Source: Puniceibacterium sp. IMCC21224
GTDB lineage: Bacteria > Pseudomonadota > Alphaproteobacteria > Rhodobacterales > Rhodobacteraceae
Length of the DNA: 64,000 nucleotides
Assembly: GCF_001038505.1 (NCBI RefSeq)
Contig: NZ_LDPY01000001.1
Span: 2,046,001-2,110,000, forward strand
Reading direction: 5' to 3'
In this document: in pieces, positions 57,344 through 64,000 of the stretch
Position numbering within the stretch: position 1 is the stretch's first letter
Layout of the letters: every line of letters starts with the position of its first letter
The notes under the pieces: model-generated
Told to the model about the DNA's origin: nothing
What the model saw: only the letters and a program-made list of their open reading frames with translations
Database searches by the model: none
Position numbers and translations under genes: made by a program

Positions 57344-58510
57344 TCACATTCCGAGGTATTCAACCAGAGCGCCTGCCGCACGGGCCGGATCGTTTGGCGG
57401 GCGCACAATCAGCGCATTCGCCTGCGCAAGTACGCTAAGCAAGGCACTGTCCTGCCGGTCAAAAGCGCGCAACTTCCCATCTTCGATCCGGGCGCGCATG
57501 TAATGCTCGCGTGGTCCGTTGGTTGGCAGTGGTTCGGCCAGAAATGCGCTGCGGCGCGGCGCAAAAGTCTGTTCTAACCCCAGCATCGCGCGGACCACGG
57601 GGGCAACGAACACATGACCACAGACCATGGCGGACACCGGATTCCCCGGCAACCCGATCAGCATCGATTGCCCCAACCGCCCCGCCATCAGCGGTTTGCC
57701 TGGACGCATCGCCACCTTGTAAAAGGCCCGCTGCATTCCAAGGCTTGCCGTCACCGGAGCAACCAGATCATGATCCCCAACTGAAGCACCGCCAATGGTG
57801 ATGATCAAGTCAGCACCGCGCGCCAATTCCAACACCGTGCGCAGTGCCTCTGGGGTGTCGCGGGCGATGGGCAGTAACCTTGGTTCCGCCCCCAGCGCGA
57901 TAAGATGTGCGAACAGACCAAAGCTGTTCGACGCAACGATCTGATCCGGTCCGGGGGGCTCTCCGGGCATCACAAGCTCGTCTCCGGTGGCGATCAGCGC
58001 CACCACGGGACGCCGCGTGACCTGGACGTGGGCAATGTTCATCGACGCGAGCAAGGCGATGTCGTTTGGCGCCAGCTGACGAGGCGCAGAAAGCCGTGCG
58101 CCAACAGTAAAATCGTTTCCTGCCGGACGGATATGGGTCGAAGTATCTAGGTTGCCACCCAGTACGATGCGGTCTTCACTGCGGGTCACGTCCTCTTGGA
58201 TGATCACGCGCGTGGCCCCTTGTGGCAGGGGGGCACCGGTGAAAATGCGCACGGCCTGACCGGGACCGACCGAACCATCAAATCCATGGCCTGCGGCTGA
58301 CGCGCCAATTACCGTCAGCGTCGCGCCTGGGGTGGCGTCTGTCACCGCATAGCCATCCATGGCGGATGCGGCAAAGGGCGGCTGATCACGCAGCGCCACC
58401 GCGTCATTCGCCAAAACCCGGCCGAGTGCGTCGCATAACGCCACAGTTTCGGTCTGCATCGGCGGCACAAGCGCAAAGAGCTGATCGAGCGCCTCGGCGA
58501 CGGCGATCAT
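57344..58510 (-). CDS. moeA: Molybdopterin molybdenumtransferase MoeA
   Basis: MoeA inserts molybdate into adenylylated molybdopterin, the last common step of Mo-cofactor synthesis. The 388-residue protein has the family segments [53 protein letters not shown] and [25 protein letters not shown]. It overlaps moaC by four bases and is the last gene of the trp-moa operon. Confidence 0.95.
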   Translation of the reverse strand: MIAVAEALDQLFALVPPMQTETVALCDALGRVLANDAVALRDQPPFAASAMDGYAVTDATPGATLTVIGASAAGHGFDGSVGPGQAVRIFTGAPLPQGATRVIIQEDVTRSEDRIVLGGNLDTSTHIRPAGNDFTVGARLSAPRQLAPNDIALLASMNIAHVQVTRRPVVALIATGDELVMPGEPPGPDQIVASNSFGLFAHLIALGAEPRLLPIARDTPEALRTVLELARGADLIITIGGASVGDHDLVAPVTASLGMQRAFYKVAMRPGKPLMAGRLGQSMLIGLPGNPVSAMVCGHVFVAPVVRAMLGLEQTFAPRRSAFLAEPLPTNGPREHYMRARIEDGKLRAFDRQDSALLSVLAQANALIVRPPNDPARAAGALVEYLGM

Positions 58511-58983
58511 GGCGCCTCGAACCGGCCGGATTTGCCACCGTCCTTGAGCAATACGCGGATACCGCTGATCTCCATCTGTTTGTCCACCGCCTTGGCCATG
58601 TCATAGACGGTCAGCGCGGCGATACTAACAGCGGTCAGCGCTTCCATCTCGACGCCGGTCTGGCCTGTGGTCTTGACGGTTGCGGTGATACGAAGTCCCG
58701 GCAGGTCGGCGTCCGGCTCAAGCTCGACCGACACTTTGGTGACGGGTAGCGGATGGCAGAGCGGGATCAGATCCGGCGTTTTCTTGGCGCCCATGATACC
58801 GGCAAGCCGCGCAATGCCGATCACATCGCCTTTTTTGGCGCGACCTTCGGTAATAATATCAAAGGTTTCTTTGGCCATTTTAATGTAACCTGCGGCCGTT
58901 GCGATACGCGACGTCACCGCCTTATCGGAAACATCGACCATATGGGCGTCGCCCTTGGCATCGAAATGGGTCAGATCCGCCAT
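58507..58983 (-). CDS. moaC: Cyclic pyranopterin monophosphate synthase MoaC
   Basis: MoaC forms cyclic pyranopterin monophosphate in molybdenum-cofactor synthesis. The 158-residue protein has the active-site [19 protein letters not shown] and [21 protein letters not shown] segments. ATG 58983 gives the family N-terminus ([18 protein letters not shown]). It starts one base after the trpC stop and overlaps moeA by four bases. Confidence 0.96.
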   Translation of the reverse strand: MADLTHFDAKGDAHMVDVSDKAVTSRIATAAGYIKMAKETFDIITEGRAKKGDVIGIARLAGIMGAKKTPDLIPLCHPLPVTKVSVELEPDADLPGLRITATVKTTGQTGVEMEALTAVSIAALTVYDMAKAVDKQMEISGIRVLLKDGGKSGRFEAP

Positions 58984-58984
58984 C

Positions 58985-59788
58985 TTATGCAGCCACCGGG
59001 TTGGCCAGCAGCGTCCTGGTCGCCTGCGCAACATCCTCTTGCCGCATCAGGCTTTCGCCGATGAGGAAGGCACGCGCGCCATGCGCGGCCATATCCGCCA
59101 GATCAGCTGGGGAGTTGAGCCCGGATTCCGAAATCAGCATGCGGTCAGCGGGGACATGTGCCGACAAGCGGCGGGTGGTATCAAGAGTGGTCTCGAACGT
59201 CTTGAGATTGCGGTTATTTACACCAATCAATCTGGATTTCAGCGCAAGTGCGCGGTCAAGTTCGGCCCGGTCATGCACCTCAATCAGCGCGTCCATACCC
59301 CAATCCGTTGCGCATGCCTCAAGCTCTGCTGCCTGCATGTCCGAGACCGAGGCCATGATGATCAGAATACAGTCGGCATTCAGGCTGCGCGCCTCGGCCA
59401 CCTGATATGGGTCGTACATAAAATCCTTGCGCAGCGCGGGCAGGTTGGTAGCGGCGCGTGCCTGGGTCAGAAACGGTTTTGCACCTTGAAAACTGGGGGT
59501 GTCCGTCAGAACGGACAGGCAGGTCGCGCCACCAGATTCATAAGCCGTAGCGAGGGTGGATGGATGAAAATCCTCCCGGATCAACCCTTTGGAGGGCGAA
59601 GCTTTCTTAACTTCGGCGATCAGGCCGTAGCCATCGGTCTGTGCCGCCTGTAATGCTGTGCCAAAGGGGCGTACCGGATCTGCGGCACGGGCGCGCGCTT
59701 CGACCTCGGCCATTGGCAGGGCGGCTTTGTCGGCGGCGACCTCGGCCAGCTTATAGGCCTTGATCTTGTCCAGAATGGTGCCTGTCAT
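58985..59788 (-). CDS. trpC: Indole-3-glycerol phosphate synthase
   Basis: TrpC converts carboxyphenylamino-deoxyribulose phosphate to indole-glycerol phosphate in tryptophan synthesis. The 267-residue TIM barrel has [72 protein letters not shown] and [11 protein letters not shown]. It is the monofunctional form, without a trpF domain. It overlaps ung by four bases and precedes moaC by one base. Confidence 0.96.
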   Translation of the reverse strand: MTGTILDKIKAYKLAEVAADKAALPMAEVEARARAADPVRPFGTALQAAQTDGYGLIAEVKKASPSKGLIREDFHPSTLATAYESGGATCLSVLTDTPSFQGAKPFLTQARAATNLPALRKDFMYDPYQVAEARSLNADCILIIMASVSDMQAAELEACATDWGMDALIEVHDRAELDRALALKSRLIGVNNRNLKTFETTLDTTRRLSAHVPADRMLISESGLNSPADLADMAAHGARAFLIGESLMRQEDVAQATRTLLANPVAA

Positions 59789-60438
59789 GTCTTTGTCCAG
59801 TTGATGGGATCCTCGCCCCTTGCAATAAGCCAGACGTTGACCTGGGAAAAGGGGCGAGAGCCGAAAAATCCCCGGTACACCGAGAGTGGCGAGGGATGCG
59901 GGCTGCGTAGGATCAGATGATCTGGTCCAGTGATGTGGCGGGCAAAGCTTTGTGCCGGCCCACCCCAGAGCACAAAGGCACAGGGTCTGTCCGACAGGGC
60001 GATCAGCACGTCACGGGTCAACTGGGCCCAGCCCAGTTTTGCGTGGCCTTTCGCCTTGCCCTCGGGCACCGTCAGTGCGGTATTGAGCAGAAGTACCCCC
60101 TGTCGCGCCCAGTCGGACAGGTCGGTGCGATCACGTGGGGCGCCAAGGTCGGACTCTAACTCTTTGAAAATATTACCAAGGCTGTCAAGCCTGCCGCCAA
60201 AATCCTGCGGGATTGAAAAGGCCAGCCCATCAGCCTTGCCCGCTGTGTGGTAGGGATCCTGTCCAAGGATAACCACTTTGGTCGCCTCTGGCGGGGTCAA
60301 ATCGAGAGCGCGAAAGATGTAGCGTTTGGGCGGGAAAACCGCGCGATCCTCTTCCGCAAGGGCCTGAGAAATACCCGGCAGCGTCTGGGTAAAAAACGGC
60401 AGATGCGCCCATGCAACAGGTGGTGACAGATCAGCCAT
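59785..60438 (-). CDS. ung: Uracil-DNA glycosylase (family 1)
   Basis: Ung removes uracil from DNA in base-excision repair. The 217-residue protein contains the catalytic-water motif [26 protein letters not shown] and the minor-groove loop HPSPLS. ATG 60438 gives the family N-terminus ([11 protein letters not shown]) and overlaps the end of trpD by eight bases; the open frame upstream to 60519 lies inside trpD. It overlaps trpC by four bases, so this DNA-repair gene is embedded in the tryptophan operon. Confidence 0.94.
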   Translation of the reverse strand: MADLSPPVAWAHLPFFTQTLPGISQALAEEDRAVFPPKRYIFRALDLTPPEATKVVILGQDPYHTAGKADGLAFSIPQDFGGRLDSLGNIFKELESDLGAPRDRTDLSDWARQGVLLLNTALTVPEGKAKGHAKLGWAQLTRDVLIALSDRPCAFVLWGGPAQSFARHITGPDHLILRSPHPSPLSVYRGFFGSRPFSQVNVWLIARGEDPINWTKT

Positions 60439-61450
60439 TCTGAGTGGCGCGCGCCAATGCCTCAACGCGTCCAAGGGCTGCGCCGCTGTCGATGCTTTCA
60501 CGTGCCTTTTCAACGCCATCCGGTAGAGAGTTTACGTGGTCCGCAACCAATAGCGCCGCTGCGGCATTCAGCAGAACAGCGTCGCGGTAGGCCGAAGGTT
60601 CGCCCGCGAGGAGTGCGCGAAAGGCGCGACCATTCTGTTCGGGTGTGCCACCGACGATCGATTCAAATGGATGTATAGGCAATCCGGCCTCTTCCGGGTG
60701 GACTTCGCGGTCGGTCACAGAACCGTCCAGCCCCAGTTCGGCCACCCAGCTGATCCCGGTGATCGTCAATTCATCGGTGCCGTCCGATCCATGCACCAGC
60801 CAGGCCTTTTCCGATCCAAGCTGCGCCAGCGTTTCGGCCATAGGCCGGATCAGGTCGCGACTAAACGCCCCTGTCAGTTGGCGTTTGACCCCAGCCGGGT
60901 TGGTCAGCGGCCCGAGGATGTTAAAGATCGTGCGGGTTCCCAGCTCGGTTCGAACCGGGCCGACATGGGCCATAGCCGGATGGTGCATAGGCGCCATCAT
61001 AAAGCAGATCCCGACATCATTCAGCGCTTTTTCAGCATGTTGCGCGTCGATCATCACGTTGATTCCCATCTGGGTCAGCGCGTCTGCCGCCCCAGATTTT
61101 GACGACAGATTGCGGTTGCCATGCTTGGCCACCGGCACACCCGCGCCCGCGACCACAAAGGCGGTCGCGGTCGAGATATTCAGCGTGCCTTTGCCATCAC
61201 CGCCGGTTCCAACGATGTCCATCGCGCCCTTGGGCGCCCGCACCTTGTGACATTTTTCGCGCATGACCCAGGCGGCGGCGGAATATTCATCCACCGTTTC
61301 GCCGCGTGTCCGCAGAGCCATCAGCAGCCCGCCGATCTGGCTCGGCGTGGCCTCGCCTGCGAACAAAAGGCCAAACGCTGTCTCGGCCTCGGCGCGGGTC
61401 AAGGGGCGGTCGGCGGCTGCGCCAATCAGCGGTTTGAGTAGATCGCTCAT
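60431..61450 (-). CDS. trpD: Anthranilate phosphoribosyltransferase
   Basis: TrpD transfers phosphoribosyl to anthranilate. The 339-residue protein carries [15 protein letters not shown] (PRPP-binding), [21 protein letters not shown] and [32 protein letters not shown] (anthranilate site). It overlaps trpG by four bases at its start and ung by eight at its end. Confidence 0.97.
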   Translation of the reverse strand: MSDLLKPLIGAAADRPLTRAEAETAFGLLFAGEATPSQIGGLLMALRTRGETVDEYSAAAWVMREKCHKVRAPKGAMDIVGTGGDGKGTLNISTATAFVVAGAGVPVAKHGNRNLSSKSGAADALTQMGINVMIDAQHAEKALNDVGICFMMAPMHHPAMAHVGPVRTELGTRTIFNILGPLTNPAGVKRQLTGAFSRDLIRPMAETLAQLGSEKAWLVHGSDGTDELTITGISWVAELGLDGSVTDREVHPEEAGLPIHPFESIVGGTPEQNGRAFRALLAGEPSAYRDAVLLNAAAALLVADHVNSLPDGVEKARESIDSGAALGRVEALARATQNG

Positions 61451-62028
61451 GCCGGGACTTTCAGGATGTTCAGGAAATTGCGCATCAGTGCGTGGCCGTG
61501 TTCGGACTTGATGGATTCGGGGTGAAACTGCACACCGTGGATTGGCAGATCGCGATGCTGCAGGCCCATTATGGTGCCATCCTCAATATCTGCCGTGATT
61601 TCTAGACAGTCGGGCAGGGTAGCACGGTCCACCACCAGTGAATGATAGCGCGTCGCGTCAAAGGGCGACGGCAGGCCCGCAAACAGGCCAGAGCCGGTGT
61701 GCCGCATCTGGCCCAGTTTGCCATGGACAATCTCGGCGTGTTGCACGACCGTGCCGCCAAAGGCCTGGCCGATGGTCTGATGACCCAGACAAACGCCCAT
61801 CAGCGGTGTTGCCGTTTCAGCGGCAGCCATCGTTAGGGCCAGGCAGATGCCGGCATGGTCCGGGTCGGACGGCCCGGGCGAAAGAACAATGCCAGAGGCG
61901 TTCATCGCCATCGCCGCCTGCACGTCCAGCGCGTCGTTGCGCATCACTCGCACTTCGGTCCCAAGCTCGCCAAAGTAATGCACGAGATTGTAAGTGAAGC
62001 TGTCGTAATTATCGATCAATAGCAGCAT
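61447..62028 (-). CDS. trpG: Anthranilate synthase component II (glutamine amidotransferase)
   Basis: TrpG provides ammonia from glutamine to anthranilate synthase; such subunits can also serve 4-amino-4-deoxychorismate synthase. The 193-residue class I amidotransferase has the oxyanion region [13 protein letters not shown], catalytic Cys in [18 protein letters not shown] and the His-x-Glu pair in [15 protein letters not shown]. It is first in the minus-strand operon; no trpE is in the window. Confidence 0.93.
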   Translation of the reverse strand: MLLLIDNYDSFTYNLVHYFGELGTEVRVMRNDALDVQAAMAMNASGIVLSPGPSDPDHAGICLALTMAAAETATPLMGVCLGHQTIGQAFGGTVVQHAEIVHGKLGQMRHTGSGLFAGLPSPFDATRYHSLVVDRATLPDCLEITADIEDGTIMGLQHRDLPIHGVQFHPESIKSEHGHALMRNFLNILKVPA

Positions 62029-62494
62029 TGGGGCACAGCCGGTTGTTTACATTGCGCTCGCATCATATCGGGTCAGGTGTCGGCGCAAAAGGGGGGGTGA
62101 ATCCTTGGACGCGCCTGCCAGCCTGCCCGGAATTGCAGAAGCATTGGCGCGACTTATTGCCGATCAGCGGGTCTGTGTAAACCGCGCCGGGCAAAGCCTG
62201 GTCTCCGCGCGCTCAGATCGACTGAATTGGCGGCGGATGCGGTATTCAAAAGATGCGGGAGAATCCGTGTTGAATCGGCATGAGTGTGTTGTGGCAATAC
62301 TGTTCCAGACGGCACGATATGGCGCAGTCTGGATGTTTCTTCATTTCCGGGACTGGTCTGGTGGATAGGTATAGCGGTATACCTGTGCAGGTGCGGGGTG
62401 CGACGTCAACAGGCGCGGATCCCGGCGGTCGGTCAGAGGAATGAGGTCGGCCCGAAGTCGCGAGGCGCAGCGCAGTTAGTGAGAGGGCAAAGTC
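62029..62494. other. 466-base divergent intergenic region
   Basis: This gap separates trpG (minus) from the deacetylase gene (plus). A TTG-started frame at 62105-62368 has no ribosome site and no family-like sequence, so I do not call it. No leader peptide with a Trp-codon run and no attenuator hairpin was recognised upstream of trpG. GAGAGGG lies just before ATG 62495. Confidence 0.55.
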
Positions 62495-64000
62495 ATGGTC
62501 AAAGGATATGTAACAGGTGCGCTCGCCGGTGCCGTTCTTTCGGTCGTCGGGGCTGGTGCCATATCGGTGGCAATTGGAGTGCCATCTTCAAACGATGCGA
62601 TGGCAGCACCCTCTGAACTGAAAGAGCAGACCGCCAGCACGCTGCCCGAGACCAAGACCAATCCCGAAGTTGCGCCGACTTCCTCCGAAGCCCCGTCTGA
62701 TGTGCCGCCCGTCCGGTATGAGGAGGCCGCGACCGAGGCGCCGCAATCACCAGCGCCGCCCGCAGCGGCCCGTCGCCCGGGCGACGAGAGCGAAGTGGCG
62801 CAAACCGAACCCGCCCCTTTGCCGCAGGCCGGGAACAGCGATCAGGCGGTGACGAGTGACACCACACCGGGCAGCGCGCCGCAGGTTGCCCCGGCTGACA
62901 GCATCGGGATCGCTCCCGACGTGTCGGATAGCGGTGCATCGGTCGCGGTGATCGCAGACACGCCTGTCAGCCCCAGTGTTCAGTCTCAGGCGCCCCGTGC
63001 TCCGACAGCCGAGCCAGAACCATCGATTGCGACCGAACCGGCGCAGCCACCGGCACCACAGGTTCCGACTGAGGATAGCGGATTGGTTGCTGCCGATGAA
63101 CCGCCCGAGGCTGCGCCTGAGATGCCGCCTGTTGTCGCCGATGCGGACGCGGAAGCTGTTGAGGCCGACAAACCGGACGAGATCGCGATGGTCGAACCAG
63201 CCCCGATTGCAGTTTCTGAGCCGCAAGCCGGGACCGAAGGTCAACCTGATGCTGGCACAGACCGGGTCGCCGTTGCCGAGCCAGATGCCGCCCCTGACGC
63301 GGAACCCGCCCCCGAGCCACCCAATGGCGAAGCCTCCGCGCCCGCTTTGAATCGGCCCGCGATCGGTAAACCGGCGGTGTCACTGGTTGACCGGGACCCG
63401 GCGGCGGCGACCGGGCGGTTACCGACCATCGGCGCGACAAATTTTGTTCCCGCGCCGGTTGCCGAGGACCCCGCCGCAGACGATGCATTGCCGCCCTTGC
63501 AGCGGTTTGCCGTTCCGGTTGAGGTGACGCCTGACCTACCGCTTATGGCTATCATTCTGCTTGATAACACGCAGGGGCCGCTTGGCCCCGATGCGCTGGA
63601 TGCGTTTCCCTTTGCCATCACATTTGCGGTTGATCCAGCCAGTCCCAACGCCGCCAGCCGCATGTCAGGGTACCGCGCCCAAGGGTTCGAAGTGATGGCG
63701 CTGGCCGCTATCCCTGAAGGTGCCATGCCCAGCGATGTCGAGGTGAGCCTTGCCGCTTCGGTCGCGGCGGTGCCCGAAGCGGTGGCGTTGCTCGAAAGCC
63801 CGCAAGGTGGCCTTCAGGCCACGCGCCGGGTGTCGGACCAGGCAGCGCAGTTCAGCGGGTCATCCGGGCGCGGGCTGGTGTTTCAACCCAATGGCCTGAA
63901 CACAGCGCAGGCGCTGGCCGCGCGCGACGGCGTCGCCGCAGGCAGCGTGTTCCGCGACTTTGACGGCGAAGGACAGGATCCGCGCACCATCCGCCGGTTC
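62495..64000 (+). CDS. Divergent polysaccharide deacetylase family protein (YibQ-like), partial
   Basis: The first 502 residues of a larger protein; the frame is open to the window end. It starts with a hydrophobic segment (MVKGYVTGALAGAVLSVVG…) that is a signal anchor or signal peptide. Residues ~30-345 form a long low-complexity linker rich in Pro, Ala, Glu and Val. From about residue 345 the YibQ-type domain begins: PLMAIILLDNTQGPLGPDAL, FPFAITFAVDPASPNAASRM and YRAQGFEVMALAAIPEGA, a NodB-like carbohydrate-deacetylase relative. It probably acts in the periplasm on envelope polysaccharide. GAGAGGG precedes ATG 62495. Confidence 0.85.
   Translation, partial: MVKGYVTGALAGAVLSVVGAGAISVAIGVPSSNDAMAAPSELKEQTASTLPETKTNPEVAPTSSEAPSDVPPVRYEEAATEAPQSPAPPAAARRPGDESEVAQTEPAPLPQAGNSDQAVTSDTTPGSAPQVAPADSIGIAPDVSDSGASVAVIADTPVSPSVQSQAPRAPTAEPEPSIATEPAQPPAPQVPTEDSGLVAADEPPEAAPEMPPVVADADAEAVEADKPDEIAMVEPAPIAVSEPQAGTEGQPDAGTDRVAVAEPDAAPDAEPAPEPPNGEASAPALNRPAIGKPAVSLVDRDPAAATGRLPTIGATNFVPAPVAEDPAADDALPPLQRFAVPVEVTPDLPLMAIILLDNTQGPLGPDALDAFPFAITFAVDPASPNAASRMSGYRAQGFEVMALAAIPEGAMPSDVEVSLAASVAAVPEAVALLESPQGGLQATRRVSDQAAQFSGSSGRGLVFQPNGLNTAQALAARDGVAAGSVFRDFDGEGQDPRTIRRF

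Noticed and set aside
62105..62368. A TTG-started 87-residue frame upstream of the deacetylase gene
   Set aside because: No ribosome site, no recognisable family and atypical composition.

Overview
The window is a GC-rich chromosomal stretch from an alphaproteobacterium, most likely a marine Rhodobacterales (Roseobacter-group) species. This rests on the nuo operon with interspersed accessory genes, three TRAP transporter systems (two DctPQM-type, one TAXI-type), the NtaA/SnaA-like monooxygenase, the RTX/Calx-beta protein, and a circularly permuted two-piece tmRNA whose tag reads ANDNRAPMALAA. No rRNA, tRNA or CRISPR array was seen.

Layout. 1-9235: the end of nuoG, then nuoH, I, J, K, L, M and N for complex I, with a small lipoprotein gene after nuoG and two carboxymuconolactone-decarboxylase-fold genes between nuoI and nuoJ. 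9290-12582: birA, coaX and rnj (RNase J), closed by a terminator. 12618-17116 (minus strand): the RNA helicase rhlE and two tandem paralogous glycosyltransferases. 17228-20740: a DctPQM C4-dicarboxylate-type TRAP operon preceded by two in-phase palindromes. 20887-22434: a complete IS3-family element abutting a decayed IS5-family transposase, directly next to the permuted ssrA (about 22470-22800, minus).

23037-29700: a GntR/FCD regulator, a second TRAP operon, a thiamine-diphosphate enzyme gene broken by a frameshift and a stop, and a glutathione S-transferase. 29786-36419 (minus): a TAXI-TRAP operon (binding protein, fused permease, DUF1850 protein) that continues into a DctB-like kinase and a DctD-like regulator lacking the GAFTGA sigma-54 loop. 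36903-42185: a hotdog thioesterase, a flavin monooxygenase and a polar amino-acid-type ABC transporter. 42329-46648: a 1439-residue Calx-beta/RTX protein.

46950-50623: genes converging on alpha-ketoglutarate semialdehyde (its dehydrogenase, a broken 5-dehydro-4-deoxyglucarate dehydratase, and an FAH-family protein). 50854-54788: a YceI-OmpA protein, a secreted caspase-like protein and an MltB-type transglycosylase. 54785-57220 (minus): an acyl-CoA dehydrogenase and a CaiB-type CoA-transferase. 57344-62028 (minus): a tightly overlapped trpG-trpD-ung-trpC-moaC-moeA operon. 62495 to the end: the start of a divergent polysaccharide deacetylase (YibQ-like) gene.

Recurring themes: in all three TRAP systems the binding-protein gene is separated from the permease genes by a strong hairpin; two catabolic genes carry both a nonsense codon and a frameshift; translational overlaps of 4 bases are common in operons. 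All functions are read from sequence motifs and context; no database search was run.
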